DNA from: [Clostridium] methylpentosum DSM 5476
GTDB taxonomy: Bacteria; Bacillota; Clostridia; Oscillospirales; Ruminococcaceae
Assembly: GCA_000158655.1 (NCBI GenBank)
Contig: EQ973339.1
Span: 131,764-180,933, forward strand
Length of the DNA stretch: 49,170 nucleotides
Direction: 5' to 3'
A model generated the notes under the pieces. It worked only from the letters and a program-made list of their open reading frames with translations. It was not told where the DNA came from and did no database searches. Of the stretch, positions 16,761 through 26,499 are shown piece by piece. A program made the translations under genes and the position numbers. Positions within the stretch are counted from its first letter, which is position 1. The number at the start of each line of letters is the position of its first letter.

Positions 16761-17855
16761 ATGGCAAATATTTCGTTAAAGAATGTTACAAAAAAATATG
16801 GCAATGCAATGACTGCAATTCAAAATTTTAACCTGGAAATCAATGACGGCGCGTTTATGGTACTCACCGGGCCGGCTGACTGCGGAAAGTCCACCATCCT
16901 GCGGATGATCGCGGGGCTGGAGGACGTTTCGGAAGGACAGATCTGCATCAACGGCAAATCGATTGGCAATCTTGCGCCGCAGGAACGCAAAGTGGCGATG
17001 ATTCTCGAAGACAGCACCTTGTACCCCAACATGACGGTTGCGGAAAACCTCACCTACCGGCTGCGCAAGCAGCGCAGGCTGGACGCCGCCCAAATTGAGC
17101 GCCGCCTTGCCGAGACGGTGGACACGATGGGGATCAGCGAGTACATGGAGCTCATGCCACAGGAGCTCTCTGAGTTTGAACAAAAGCGGGTCGCGCTCGC
17201 ACGGGTCGTTATGGGCCGCCCCGAGCTGCTGCTGTTTGACGATGCGATGAGCAGCTCGGAGAGTGTGCTGAAAAAGCAGCTTCGCATTGAGCTCGCGCGG
17301 ATTCATGCAAAGCTTGGCATCACGGTGCTTTACGCGACAAGCAACGAGGAGGAGGTCGCCGCATTCCGCCGCCCGACCATTGTGATGAAGGATGGTAAAT
17401 TGCAGCAGATCGGCACGCCGGAGGAGCTGTACAACCATCCGGTCAACCTGTTTGTGGCGGGCTTTTTCGGCCGACCCGAGATCAACACGGTGGAAGCGCA
17501 CCTCGCAGAACGCAATGGACAGTGCGGCGCTGTTTTCGGCAGCGGTGACGCTGAACAATTCTTGCCAATTGTGCGCACCAAACAGCTTCCCCAGGACTTT
17601 GTGCTTGGGATCCGCCCAGAGCACATGTCCGACCGGATGGAGGATGTGGGGGAACCCTGCGGTATTCTTCATGCCCGGGTCCAGAGTTCTGAAATTGCCG
17701 ACAGCGGATGTTTTCTGCACCTGCTCTGCGGGGGCAGAGAGATCACTGCCAAGGTCTCAGACGAGTGCGGCATCCGCTCAGGGGATGAGGTGGACATCGC
17801 TGTCAAACTCGATCAATTATATTTCTTTGATCGCAAAAGCGAACGTGCAATCTGA
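16761..17855 (+). CDS. MsmK/UgpC-like ABC ATPase with eroded catalytic motifs
   Basis: 364 aa with the layout of sugar-importer ATPases: nucleotide-binding domain (1-235) and a C-terminal TOBE regulatory domain. Walker A is kept (GPADCGKST, 37-45). The Q-loop glutamine is Glu83 (MILEDSTLYP), the signature LSGGQ reads LSEFE (136-140), Walker B ends FDDAMS so the catalytic Glu is Asp161, the D-loop is lost (SSSES), and the switch His is Ser194 (YATSNEEE). ATP may bind but hydrolysis should be poor or absent. No permease or binding-protein gene is nearby. It could be a regulator. AGGAGGC precedes the ATG and a strong terminator follows. Confidence 0.8.
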   Translation: MANISLKNVTKKYGNAMTAIQNFNLEINDGAFMVLTGPADCGKSTILRMIAGLEDVSEGQICINGKSIGNLAPQERKVAMILEDSTLYPNMTVAENLTYRLRKQRRLDAAQIERRLAETVDTMGISEYMELMPQELSEFEQKRVALARVVMGRPELLLFDDAMSSSESVLKKQLRIELARIHAKLGITVLYATSNEEEVAAFRRPTIVMKDGKLQQIGTPEELYNHPVNLFVAGFFGRPEINTVEAHLAERNGQCGAVFGSGDAEQFLPIVRTKQLPQDFVLGIRPEHMSDRMEDVGEPCGILHARVQSSEIADSGCFLHLLCGGREITAKVSDECGIRSGDEVDIAVKLDQLYFFDRKSERAI

Positions 17856-17869
17856 TTGAATGAAAACAG

Positions 17870-17900
17870 AACGGGCAGGAAACTTCCTGCCCGTTTTTTG
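17870..17900 (+). terminator. terminator after the ABC ATPase
   Basis: AACGGGCAGGAA pairs with TTCCTGCCCGTT around a 3-nt loop, then six T residues. Confidence 0.92.
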
Positions 17901-17909
17901 TCTTTGTTC

Positions 17910-17938
17910 TTGTGCTATAGAACGGAATAGAATACAAT
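17910..17938 (+). promoter_or_regulatory. likely promoter of the GGDEF gene
   Basis: TTGTGC and TACAAT separated by 17 bp, just after the preceding terminator and 28 bp before the ATG. Confidence 0.5.
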
Positions 17939-17966
17939 GAAGTGAAAGTCAAGGGGGGAAGTTACG

Positions 17967-19118
17967 ATGCTGTTACAATATTGGAAGAATTTCCGCAGGC
18001 GCAGTGCGGTTGTGATGAAGGAGTGTAGGGAGGATATCATCCAGAGCAATCTCTCGATGCTGAAAAAAATGAGTGTGGTCGCACTGGTCCTGCTGTTTGG
18101 GTATTCAGTTGTAACTGCATTTATGTTTAAAAACCAGCAGCTTTATCTGATCTATCAGGTGTTTTTATTCATCCACGCGGTTTTTGTCCTGTTTGCCTTT
18201 TGGTATGCAAAACAGAGGCGGCACTCCCTTGCAGTGACCCAGGGAAGCTGCATCGCTTTCATTCTCTCCATCATGATGTTCATCACCATCATCAGCGTCG
18301 TCCCTTATCGGCAGCAACCCGGCATCTTTTTTCCCATCCTCTACATTACGGTGTATCTGTTGTATCTGTTCCCGTTTTGGGTAATCAACCTTGTGATGAC
18401 AACTGTCTACGCTGCATTCAGCACCGCAGTACTCCTGCTGAAATCCCCTGAGGCGATAAGCTATGACCTGTTTGGCGCAACCACAGTGTGGATTATCGGA
18501 ATCTGCTTGTCCTTTTGGAACATTGATTTGAGACTGCGGGAGTACGAAAGTAAACTAGAGCTGAAAAATGCGAGCAATTTAGACGAGATGACCGGGCTCC
18601 CCAACCGGCGCTACTTCAACGATTTTATTGCCTATAAATTTAAAGAAAGCGCGCGCAAGTCTCTGCCGTTTTCCATTTTGATCTTTGATATTGATGATTT
18701 CAAATACTACAACGATTCCTTCGGACACCTCGCGGGGGATGAATGTCTTTCAAGAATTGGCAGGGTGATGCTCGACTATATGATCCAACAAGATTTGTTC
18801 ATCGCCCGCTTTGGCGGGGAGGAGTTCATTGCTGTGCTGGCGGGGGAGGACGCGAGACGCGCGCAGGAGCACGCGGAAAATCTGATCCAGCAGATCCGAA
18901 AGTGTCCGATGCCCGCAGCTTTTGGGGAGAGTACCCACGTGACGATGAGCGTCGGGTTTGCCCAGATGGAGCACATCGGAGAGACCGCCTCGTTCCATGA
19001 GGTGATCAAAAATGCGGATGTCGCACTCTATCGCGCCAAGGCGAATGGAAAGGACAGAATCGAACGCTACAGCCTGAGCAGGGTGGTGCACACCTGCCCT
19101 GGCTCACCGAAGTTGTAA
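17967..19118 (+). CDS. membrane-bound diguanylate cyclase (GGDEF)
   Basis: 383 aa. Residues about 32-180 form six or so membrane helices (starting SVVALVLLFGYSVV), followed by a short coiled linker and a GGDEF domain from about 205. It has the metal and GTP sites: FDIDDFKYYND, FGHLAGDECL and the active motif RFGGEEFIAVL. GGEEF is a catalytically competent variant, so synthesis of c-di-GMP from two GTP is expected. The usual inhibitory RxxD just before the motif is not present (the region reads MIQQDLFIARF), so product inhibition may be lacking. GGGGAAG precedes the ATG. Input signal unknown. Confidence 0.85.
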   Translation: MLLQYWKNFRRRSAVVMKECREDIIQSNLSMLKKMSVVALVLLFGYSVVTAFMFKNQQLYLIYQVFLFIHAVFVLFAFWYAKQRRHSLAVTQGSCIAFILSIMMFITIISVVPYRQQPGIFFPILYITVYLLYLFPFWVINLVMTTVYAAFSTAVLLLKSPEAISYDLFGATTVWIIGICLSFWNIDLRLREYESKLELKNASNLDEMTGLPNRRYFNDFIAYKFKESARKSLPFSILIFDIDDFKYYNDSFGHLAGDECLSRIGRVMLDYMIQQDLFIARFGGEEFIAVLAGEDARRAQEHAENLIQQIRKCPMPAAFGESTHVTMSVGFAQMEHIGETASFHEVIKNADVALYRAKANGKDRIERYSLSRVVHTCPGSPKL

Positions 19119-19153
19119 TTAAAAATTTCGAAATTGTTACAAATGGAAAAAGG

Positions 19154-19188
19154 GCGCTGTCCGGCGAAACCTGCCGAACAGCGCTATT
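19154..19188 (+). terminator. hairpin after the GGDEF gene
   Basis: GCGCTGT and ACAGCGC arms enclose CGGC..GCCG. A short T-rich tail (TATTTTCG) follows, so it is probably a terminator. Confidence 0.6.
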
Positions 19189-19277
19189 TTCGTGATTTTG
19201 CCAGTACCAGTTTGCTGTAGTCCACAAAAAAGAAGGGGGGAAAAGAGAAAAATATCAGCAAATTGGCATTTAGTCTG

Positions 19278-19306
19278 TTGACAAAGTTTTTCAAAAGTGT
19301 TATTAT
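19278..19306 (+). promoter_or_regulatory. promoter with a long downstream leader
   Basis: TTGACA and TATTAT with 17-bp spacing. If used for the PucR-type gene it gives a leader of about 350 nt (19313-19666) that contains several small hairpins (CTCT..AGAG, CGG..CCG, CGGTTTTTTCGCAAAACCG). No known riboswitch core is recognised, and no gene is seen in the interval. Confidence 0.55.
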
Positions 19307-19666
19307 GTCATTGTTGCACATAAATTTTCAGCTAATTTGAACATAATGACGGCATAATTTGGAGATATAGCCAATTTGTAACTGAAACGTAACCAAATTT
19401 AACGAATTATTTTCGTCAGATTGTCTCATGCTCTAGCTGAATAGAGACGGCCCAACCGCCGAGGGAGCGCTAGATGCGGTTTTTTCGCAAAACCGTAAAG
19501 ATTTTCGCGTTGTGATTTCATAATTTCTTAACATAACAGCAGGCGAAATATGTTACAATTTGTAATAGTTTAGCGCAACGCTCTTGTTAAAATTCTCTGC
19601 GGCGTTTGTCGATAGGTTCTGAAAACAAAAAAGCAGCGAAAATTTTTTTAACAAAGGAGAATCATT

Positions 19667-20752
19667 ATGTCAAACAGACTTTTCCAGGGTGTTGTGCACC
19701 AGATGAGGGATACGATTGACCGCGTCATCGGCGTTGTGGACGACTCGGCAACGATTATCGCTTGCAGCGAGCTCTCCAAAATCGGGGCTTACAACGAGTT
19801 TATCTCACTCGATCTTGCAGATTCCCACGAGGTGTTTGTGCGGGACGGTTATACCTACAAGCCCTTTGGCTCTACCATGAAGCCGGATTATGCCGTTTTT
19901 GTGGAGGGCGTTGACGAAACCGCTTCTAAATACGCGCAGATCCTTGCGATCACCCTCTCCAGCATCAAGCAGTATTACGACGAGAAATACGACCGAAATA
20001 ACTTCATCAAAAATGTTGTGCTCGACAACATCCTTCCGGGCGACATTTATATCAAGGCGAGAGAGCTTCACTTCAACACCGACGTCAGCCGCGTCGCGCT
20101 GCTCATCCGCATTCTCTCGTCCAACGACGTCTCTGCTTATGACGTCATCCAGAACCTTTTCCCTGACAAACAAAAGGACTTTGTGTTTAACATCAGTGAG
20201 AACGACATCGTTCTGATCAAAGAAATCCGTGCGGGCATCGAGACTAAAGATCTGGAAAAACTCGCCCGTTCGATCGTTGACACCCTTTCAAGTGAATTTT
20301 ACACCCGCGCTGTTGTCGGAATCGGCACAGCTGTTGTCGGCGTACGGGATCTCGCCCGCTCCTTTAAGGAAGCGCAGGTCGCTCTTGAGGTCGGCAAGGT
20401 ATTTGACACAGACAAGGTCATCATCAGCTACGACAATCTCGGAATCGCGCGCCTGATCTACCAGCTGCCGACAACACTCTGCGAAACCTTCTTAAGAGAA
20501 GTCTTCAAACGGGGTTCCATTGAATCACTCGACCAAGAGACCCTGTTTACCATACAAAAGTTCTTTGAGAACAATCTAAACGTCTCCGAAACGTCGCGCA
20601 AGCTCTTTGTCCACCGCAACACGCTTGTGTATCGCCTGGAGAAAATTAAAAAACTCACCGGCCTTGATTTAAGGGAGTTTGACCACGCAATTGTCTTTAA
20701 GATTGCACTGATGGTTAAAAAATACCTGACCGCCAATCCTGCGAAACTCTAA
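19667..20752 (+). CDS. PucR/CdaR-type transcriptional regulator
   Basis: 361 aa. The N-terminal half is a sensor-like region, the middle (about 165-260) resembles the degenerate GGDEF-like fold of PucR/CdaR regulators, and the C-terminus is the PucR HTH: FFENNLNVSETSRKLFVHRN followed by TLVYRLEKIKKLTGLDLREF. Such proteins usually activate metabolic operons, but here the gene precedes ftsE by 100 bp on the same strand. It might tune the FtsEX cluster or simply lie next to it. AAAGGAG precedes the ATG. Confidence 0.8.
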   Translation: MSNRLFQGVVHQMRDTIDRVIGVVDDSATIIACSELSKIGAYNEFISLDLADSHEVFVRDGYTYKPFGSTMKPDYAVFVEGVDETASKYAQILAITLSSIKQYYDEKYDRNNFIKNVVLDNILPGDIYIKARELHFNTDVSRVALLIRILSSNDVSAYDVIQNLFPDKQKDFVFNISENDIVLIKEIRAGIETKDLEKLARSIVDTLSSEFYTRAVVGIGTAVVGVRDLARSFKEAQVALEVGKVFDTDKVIISYDNLGIARLIYQLPTTLCETFLREVFKRGSIESLDQETLFTIQKFFENNLNVSETSRKLFVHRNTLVYRLEKIKKLTGLDLREFDHAIVFKIALMVKKYLTANPAKL

Positions 20753-20852
20753 TTTGAATCAAGGACATTTGGGTTGAGAATAGGGAAAGTGTTTACGGCG
20801 CGCTTGGGTTGTTTCGGGCGCGCCATAATAAATGCTCGTGAGGAGTACCCAT

Positions 20853-21542
20853 ATGATAGACTTGAATAACGTGTCGTTTGCCTACACAAACGGCAATCCA
20901 GCGCTACATAACATCACCCTGCACATTGACAAAGGGGAATTTGTCTTTGTTGTGGGTCACTCGGGAGCGGGCAAAAGCTCGCTTTTGAAGCTGCTCACCC
21001 GGGAAAACGTCGCCACTTCCGGCACGGTGATTGTCAACGGCTACAATCTGAGCCGGCTGCGCAAAAACCAGGTGCCGTATTTCCGCCGTTCGCTCGGCAT
21101 GGTGTTTCAGGACTTTCGCCTGATCCCCAACATGAATGTGTTCGACAATGTGGCGTTTGTGCTGCGGGTCACCAACCATTCCAACAAATTTATCCGCAAC
21201 CGCGTTCCCTATGTCCTGAATCTCGTGGACCTCGGGGACAAAGCAAAGTCCCTGCCCAACCAGCTCTCAGGCGGAGAGCAGCAGAGGGTGGCGATCGCCC
21301 GCGCGCTTGCGACCGATCCGCCTTTTATCATTGCAGACGAACCGACCGGCAACATCGACCCCGGCCTTTCGCTGCAGATTGTCGAGCTGCTCAAGGACAT
21401 CAACAAATACTGCGGCACGACGATTATGATGGTTACACATGAACACGAGCTTGTCCGCCACATCGGGGGCAGGGTCGTCAGCATCGAAAACGGCGCAATC
21501 GCCTTCGATGAGGTGATAGGAGGATTCGATGAGGGGCAGTAG
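20853..21542 (+). CDS. ftsE: cell division ATP-binding protein FtsE
   Basis: 229 aa. The start is the ATG after GAGGAG (7-nt spacing); an ATG 21 bp upstream is not supported. All ABC motifs are intact: [50 protein letters not shown] and VTHEHELV. FtsE powers the FtsX membrane complex, which activates peptidoglycan hydrolases outside the cell during division or elongation. The gene overlaps ftsX by 14 bp, so translation is coupled. Confidence 0.95.
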   Translation: MIDLNNVSFAYTNGNPALHNITLHIDKGEFVFVVGHSGAGKSSLLKLLTRENVATSGTVIVNGYNLSRLRKNQVPYFRRSLGMVFQDFRLIPNMNVFDNVAFVLRVTNHSNKFIRNRVPYVLNLVDLGDKAKSLPNQLSGGEQQRVAIARALATDPPFIIADEPTGNIDPGLSLQIVELLKDINKYCGTTIMMVTHEHELVRHIGGRVVSIENGAIAFDEVIGGFDEGQ

Positions 21543-22431
21543 TCTGAAATATCTATCTAAGGAGGGGCTCAAAAACGTCTGGGCCAATCGGCTGATGTCG
21601 TTTGCGTCGATCGGCGTTTTGACCGCCTGCCTATTGTTAGTGGGATTTGCGGTGCTTTTTACCGCGAATATAGACAGCATGATCGGCTTTGTGGAACAGC
21701 AGAGCGACATCGTGATTTTCATTAAAGATGACGCAACGGATGAGCAGATTCAGGAAATGCGCGATGCACTCGAGGAGATGGACCAGGTGCAGTCAGTGAC
21801 CTACATAAACAAAGAGCAGGCGCTCGCCGAGTACAAACAGCAGCTCGGTGACCCGGCTCTTCTCGAGGGAATCGCTGACGACAACTTTCTGCCCGCCTCC
21901 TTCCGCATTTCTGCAAACGATCTAGGGAGCATTGACCAGGTGCTCGACACTGCGAAAAATTTCAGTATTTTCGAAAGCTGCAAAGCGCCTACCAACGTGG
22001 CCGACACCATTCACAGCCTGAAAAACACGGTGACCGCGTTTGGCATCGGTTGTACCCTGGTGCTGGTTGTTGTTTCTCTCGTCATCATTGCCAACACCAT
22101 CCGTGCGACTGTTTTTTCCCGCCGTACCGAAATCGGTATTATGAAGCAGGTGGGAGCGACAAACAATTTTATCCGGGTTCCCTTCCTGTTTGAAGGGATG
22201 ATTTTAGGCCTGATTTCAGCAGTCATCGCCTTTGTGATCATCTGGCTCGGATACGCTTCGGTACTCAACGCGCTGATGGGAAATGCTTCTGTCTTTTTAC
22301 AATCCATGTACCAGAGCATTATTCCATTTAAAAATGTTGCGTTCAGGCTCGCCGCCTGGTTTGTCCTCGCGGGGATCGCCACCGGCGCTACAGGCAGCGT
22401 ACTCAGCCTGCGCCAGCACCTGAAAGTGTAG
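21529..22431 (+). CDS. ftsX: cell division membrane protein FtsX
   Basis: 300 aa with the FtsX topology: one helix at about 20-45, an extracellular domain of about 120 residues ([20 protein letters not shown] and on), then three helices beyond residue 170 (TRCTLVL-like [60 protein letters not shown]). The extracellular loop is where coiled-coil hydrolases dock in Gram-positives. It starts inside the end of ftsE and is followed 23 bp later by the first of three M23 genes. Confidence 0.94.
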   Translation: MRGSSLKYLSKEGLKNVWANRLMSFASIGVLTACLLLVGFAVLFTANIDSMIGFVEQQSDIVIFIKDDATDEQIQEMRDALEEMDQVQSVTYINKEQALAEYKQQLGDPALLEGIADDNFLPASFRISANDLGSIDQVLDTAKNFSIFESCKAPTNVADTIHSLKNTVTAFGIGCTLVLVVVSLVIIANTIRATVFSRRTEIGIMKQVGATNNFIRVPFLFEGMILGLISAVIAFVIIWLGYASVLNALMGNASVFLQSMYQSIIPFKNVAFRLAAWFVLAGIATGATGSVLSLRQHLKV

Positions 22432-22454
22432 GAAGTCGCTAGTAGGAGGAAGTA

Positions 22455-23864
22455 ATGGATTTCAAAAAAAGGGGAAATAAACTGGTTGCCGCCGCGCTTT
22501 GCGCCGCACTCGTGTTCACGATGAACGGTGCGTTCCCGGTTGGGGCAGCTAAAACAACAGACGAAAGAAAACTTGAAGATCAAATTGCAAATTATGAAAA
22601 GATACTGAATGAAAAAGCCAACGACATCAGCCAAAAAGAGGAGTACAACAAAACGCTCGACGCACAGATCGCTGTGATGAACGAAAAGATTGACGCCGAC
22701 CAGGCGAAAATCAATGCGCTCAATAATGAAATCAGTGCAAAAAACGCCCAAATTGCAGAACTCGAGGCACAGATCAACGCCAAACAGGAGGATATTGACG
22801 CGAAAAACGCCGATATCGCCTACAAGGAGGAGGAAAAGCAAAAAACGGTTGATCAGCTCAAGGAGCGCATTCGCGCCTCCTACATGGCGGGTCAGACCTC
22901 CACCCTGGAGATGCTGCTCAGCTCGGAGGACTTTGGAAAATTCCTCTCCAATTACGAGTATATGAAGCGGATCACAACACATGACCGCAAACTTGCCGAA
23001 ACCTATATGCGCCAGGTGCAGGAACTCGAAACGGCACGCGCTGAAGTGGAACAGGCAAAGAGCGAGCAGGAGGACGAAAGGGCCTCGATGCAGCAGTCGA
23101 TCCAGGAGGTCGAGACGAAAAAGGCGGAGCTGACTGAAACACAGCAGGGCCAGCAAGCCACCCGGAGCAGTCTGCAGCAAAAGCTCAAGGACAACAACCG
23201 CGAACTGGGTCAGATGAATCAGGAGTATGAGGCCTCGCTGGAAGAGCTCAAGTCCATGCAGGCAGATTTGGAACAAATGTCCAGGGAAAGCATGAACTCA
23301 ACGCCCCCTGCAAACAGTTCTTCAAACACGAATTCCGGCGGAAATACAGGTGGAGATTCCTCAAACAACGGCTCCTCAGGCGGAAATAACTCGGGCGGCA
23401 GCAACAATGACAACACCAGCAGTCAGCCGTCGGGCGGCGGAAATAACGGGAACAACAACTCGGGCAACTCCAACAGCTACGGCTTTGTCTGGCCGGTTCC
23501 GGGCCACACCTACATCAGCCAGGGTTACAAAGGGTTGGCGCACACCGGAATTGACATCCCCGCCCCTGTCAACACACCCATCGTCGCGGTGAAAGCGGGC
23601 GTTGTCAAAGAAGCCTATCCAAACGGCAGAACAGACGGAAACGGCTGGTGGACCTACGGCAAATACCTGATTATTGACCACGGCAATGGCGAGCTTTCGC
23701 TGTATGCTCACTGCAACAGTCTCAATGTCAGCGTGGGCCAGCAGGTCTCACAGGGGCAGAAGATCGCTGGCGTGGGCAACACAGGCAATTCATTCGGCAA
23801 TCACCTTCATATTGAACTGTACCGCAATGGCGGACGGGTAGATCCTCAGAGTTATCTTCGTTAA
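22455..23864 (+). CDS. PcsB/EnvC-like M23 peptidase, copy 1
   Basis: 469 aa. Signal peptide (1-32, ending PVGAA), a long coiled coil (about 35-280), a Gly/Ser/Asn-rich linker (about 283-345), and a LytM/M23 domain with zinc ligands H and D in LAHTGIDIP and HLHIE, plus the catalytic YAH. It is therefore expected to be an active endopeptidase cutting peptidoglycan crosslinks. The coiled coil is the part that FtsX engages in PcsB, CwlO and EnvC. The disordered linker is specific to this copy. AGGAGG precedes the ATG. Confidence 0.9.
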   Translation: MDFKKRGNKLVAAALCAALVFTMNGAFPVGAAKTTDERKLEDQIANYEKILNEKANDISQKEEYNKTLDAQIAVMNEKIDADQAKINALNNEISAKNAQIAELEAQINAKQEDIDAKNADIAYKEEEKQKTVDQLKERIRASYMAGQTSTLEMLLSSEDFGKFLSNYEYMKRITTHDRKLAETYMRQVQELETARAEVEQAKSEQEDERASMQQSIQEVETKKAELTETQQGQQATRSSLQQKLKDNNRELGQMNQEYEASLEELKSMQADLEQMSRESMNSTPPANSSSNTNSGGNTGGDSSNNGSSGGNNSGGSNNDNTSSQPSGGGNNGNNNSGNSNSYGFVWPVPGHTYISQGYKGLAHTGIDIPAPVNTPIVAVKAGVVKEAYPNGRTDGNGWWTYGKYLIIDHGNGELSLYAHCNSLNVSVGQQVSQGQKIAGVGNTGNSFGNHLHIELYRNGGRVDPQSYLR

Positions 23865-23894
23865 TCTGGTAAGATTTTCGGGAGGATACATCCA

Positions 23895-25172
23895 ATGGGA
23901 CATAGACAAAACCGCAGCCGCATCCTTGCAGCGCTGCTCTCAATTTCGATGGTGGCGGCAGTTGCCGTCCCGTGCAAGGCAGGAGCAGAGGCGCTCTCAC
24001 CGGAGGAACTGCAACAAAAAATAGATCGATATGAATCACAACTGCGCGATAAACAGAACAATCTGGATAAAAAAGAGGAATACCAAAAGACCCTTGACGC
24101 GCAGATTGAAACGATGAATGAAAAGATCGACGCGGATCAAACGGCGATCGATGCACTCAACGATGAAATCAGCGACAAAGAGACTGAAATCGCCCAACTT
24201 GAAACCCAGATGAACCAAAAACAGAGTGAAATTGACGCAAAAGGCGCCGAATTGGAACAAAAAGAAGCTGAGAAGCAAGAAACTTCCCGCCTGCTCAAGG
24301 AGCGAATGCGCGCTTCCTATATGTCAGGCCAGACGACGACCCTTGAAATGCTGCTCAGCGCGGATTCCTTCGGAAACTTTCTCTCTGTCTACGAGTATGC
24401 CCAGCGTGTTGCCTCTCACGACCGCAATCTGGTCGACACCTTGGTGACACAGATGGAGGAAATCGATGAGGTGCGCGCTGATCTTGACCGGAGCAAGCAA
24501 GAACTCTTGCAGAAAAAAGAGGCGCAACAAGCCTCTGTAGAGCTGACCAAGAAAAAGCGTGCCGAACTCACGGCAGCGCTCAACAGCCAGCAGGAAACGG
24601 TGGATTTGGTCAAGGAAAAGCTCGAGCAGAACAACCGGGATATCTCTGAGATCAGCCAGCAATATGCGCAGAGTCAGAAGGAACTCGAACAGCTGCGGCA
24701 GGCTCAGGAGGAATTCGACCGCAAGGCCGAGGAGCATCAGAACCAGGTCAACAACGGAGGTGGCGACGGTTCTGACGTCTCCTCGAGCGGGTTCCTCTGG
24801 CCGTTGCCAGGCCACACCCATCTGAGCACTTATTTTGGGCAAAACGGTCACACCGGCATCGACATCCCCGCACCCGAAGGGACCTCGATCGTTGCCACGA
24901 AGTCGGGCAGGGTTGAAGCATGGCCGAATGGCCGGGGCGGAAGCTATTGGAGCTACGGAAACTACCTCATAATTTACCACGACGACGGCTCCACCTCCCT
25001 GTATGCTCACTGTTCCAGCGTGGATGTGCCCAACGGGTCGTATGTCACCCAGGGGCAGCACATCGCACAGGTGGGGCACACCGGCCGAGTATTTGGAAAC
25101 CCGGGCAATCATCTTCACTTTGAACTGAGAGTGGGAAGACTTGTGAATCCCCTCGACTATCTTTCCAGATAA
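23895..25172 (+). CDS. PcsB/EnvC-like M23 peptidase, copy 2
   Basis: 425 aa with the same layout as copy 1 but no disordered linker: signal peptide (1-30), coiled coil (about 33-285, same DKKEEYQKTLDAQIETMNEK pattern), and an M23 domain with GHTGIDIP, YAHCSS and HLHFEL, so all zinc and catalytic residues are present. The start lies 30 bp after copy 1 with a GGGAGG SD. The pattern SYMSGQTTTLEMLLSADSFG is shared by all three and marks the hydrophobic tip typical of PcsB-type coiled coils. Confidence 0.9.
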   Translation: MGHRQNRSRILAALLSISMVAAVAVPCKAGAEALSPEELQQKIDRYESQLRDKQNNLDKKEEYQKTLDAQIETMNEKIDADQTAIDALNDEISDKETEIAQLETQMNQKQSEIDAKGAELEQKEAEKQETSRLLKERMRASYMSGQTTTLEMLLSADSFGNFLSVYEYAQRVASHDRNLVDTLVTQMEEIDEVRADLDRSKQELLQKKEAQQASVELTKKKRAELTAALNSQQETVDLVKEKLEQNNRDISEISQQYAQSQKELEQLRQAQEEFDRKAEEHQNQVNNGGGDGSDVSSSGFLWPLPGHTHLSTYFGQNGHTGIDIPAPEGTSIVATKSGRVEAWPNGRGGSYWSYGNYLIIYHDDGSTSLYAHCSSVDVPNGSYVTQGQHIAQVGHTGRVFGNPGNHLHFELRVGRLVNPLDYLSR

Positions 25173-25191
25173 GTCCACGCGATACCAGGAG

Positions 25192-26457
25192 GTGTTTGGG
25201 ATGCGAAAACGCGCAGCAATCCGGCTGTTGAGCGCCGCCCTTGCGGTGACTATGAGCCTGGCCGTCTGTCCACCCGCTTCTGCGCGGACGACGGCAGAGG
25301 ATTATCAGCAGCGCCTCAACCAGCTCAATGAAAAGCTTAACAGCCTACAACAGCAACAGGGCAAAGAGGCAGAGGTTCAAAAGCTTTTGGATCAACAGAT
25401 TGCGGAGCTCAATGAGGATTTGGCCACATATCAAGAGCAGATCAGCGCTCTCAACACCGAAATCAGTGACGGCAATGCTCAGATCGCACAGCTTGACAAC
25501 CAGATTCTGACCACACAGGATAAGATTGAGGCCAAAACAATCGAAATCGAGCAAAAGATTTCCCAAAAAGAGGATACGACTTCGTTATTAAAAAAGCGTA
25601 TTCGGGCATCCTATATGGCAGGGCAGACATCCACCCTTGACGTCCTGCTCAGCTCAAAGAGCTTTGGGGACTTTCTTTCCAACCTGGAATACATCAAGCG
25701 GATCACTTCACATGATCAGGATTTGATCGACACCTTGCAGCAGCAAACCGACGAAATCACTGCAGCGCGCACCGAGCTCGAAAATGCCAAGGCGCAGATT
25801 GAACAGGACAAAACCGACAAAGAGGTTTCGATCCAGCAGGTCGAGAAAAAGCGCAACGAGCTCTTAGAAAAGCAGGAGGAGCAGAAAAAGGCGGCGGACG
25901 AGGTGAAACAGCGCCTTGCCCAGAGCAAAAACGTCTCCAATCAGCTCAACCAGGATTACGCCAAGGCAATGGAGGACCGTGCTGCGATTGAACGGGCTCT
26001 GGAGGAGGCGAATCGGGAAATTGACCGGATCGGTCAGGAGAGCGCTGAAAAAGGCGAGCTCACGCCGGGCGAATTCATCTGGCCGCTTCCAGGGCACTCT
26101 TATATCAGCTCCCCCTATGGCAACCGCACCGGGGAGGTATCCGGTTTCCACACGGGAATTGATATCCCTGCGCCGGCCGGAACGACTATCATCGCCTCCC
26201 GCTCAGGAACCGTTGCAGCCGCCTATCACAACGAGACGGCGAGTTACGGGAAATACGTTGTCATCGACCACGGCGGCGGTTACACCACCCTGTATGCGCA
26301 CTGCAGTTCGCTCGACGTCAATGTCGGCGATGTGGTCACCCAGGGGCAGCCCATCGCCAAGGTGGGCAGCACCGGCAATTCCACTGGAAATCACCTTCAC
26401 TTTGAAGTCCGGATCGGAAAGCAGAACCAGAATCCGCAGAACTACGTCACTTATTAA
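25192..26457 (+). CDS. PcsB/EnvC-like M23 peptidase, copy 3
   Basis: 421 aa from the first in-frame TTG; ATG 25201, three codons on and preceded by CAGGAGG, is the probable true start (418 aa). Signal peptide ending SAR, coiled coil (about 32-280) with SYMAGQTSTLDVLLSSKSFG, and an M23 domain with GFHTGIDIP, YAHCSS and HLHFEV. Complete catalytic set. It begins 20 bp after copy 2. Three adjacent homologues behind ftsEX suggest that FtsX controls a set of hydrolases, perhaps used at different sites or times; that is inference. Confidence 0.9.
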   Translation: MFGMRKRAAIRLLSAALAVTMSLAVCPPASARTTAEDYQQRLNQLNEKLNSLQQQQGKEAEVQKLLDQQIAELNEDLATYQEQISALNTEISDGNAQIAQLDNQILTTQDKIEAKTIEIEQKISQKEDTTSLLKKRIRASYMAGQTSTLDVLLSSKSFGDFLSNLEYIKRITSHDQDLIDTLQQQTDEITAARTELENAKAQIEQDKTDKEVSIQQVEKKRNELLEKQEEQKKAADEVKQRLAQSKNVSNQLNQDYAKAMEDRAAIERALEEANREIDRIGQESAEKGELTPGEFIWPLPGHSYISSPYGNRTGEVSGFHTGIDIPAPAGTTIIASRSGTVAAAYHNETASYGKYVVIDHGGGYTTLYAHCSSLDVNVGDVVTQGQPIAKVGSTGNSTGNHLHFEVRIGKQNQNPQNYVTY

Positions 26458-26499
26458 TCTGTGTTTGTGAATCTGCCGGGGAAGATCTCCCCGGCGTTC

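Noticed and set aside
19378-19520. Known riboswitch (c-di-AMP, c-di-GMP, ZTP, T-box) in the long leader
   Set aside because: None of the conserved core strings I know for these classes is present; left as unknown.
22011-23276. 421-aa minus-strand ORF rich in Leu/Phe
   Set aside because: Antisense of the coiled-coil region of the first M23 gene; hydrophobic runs are the complement of Glu/Lys codons.
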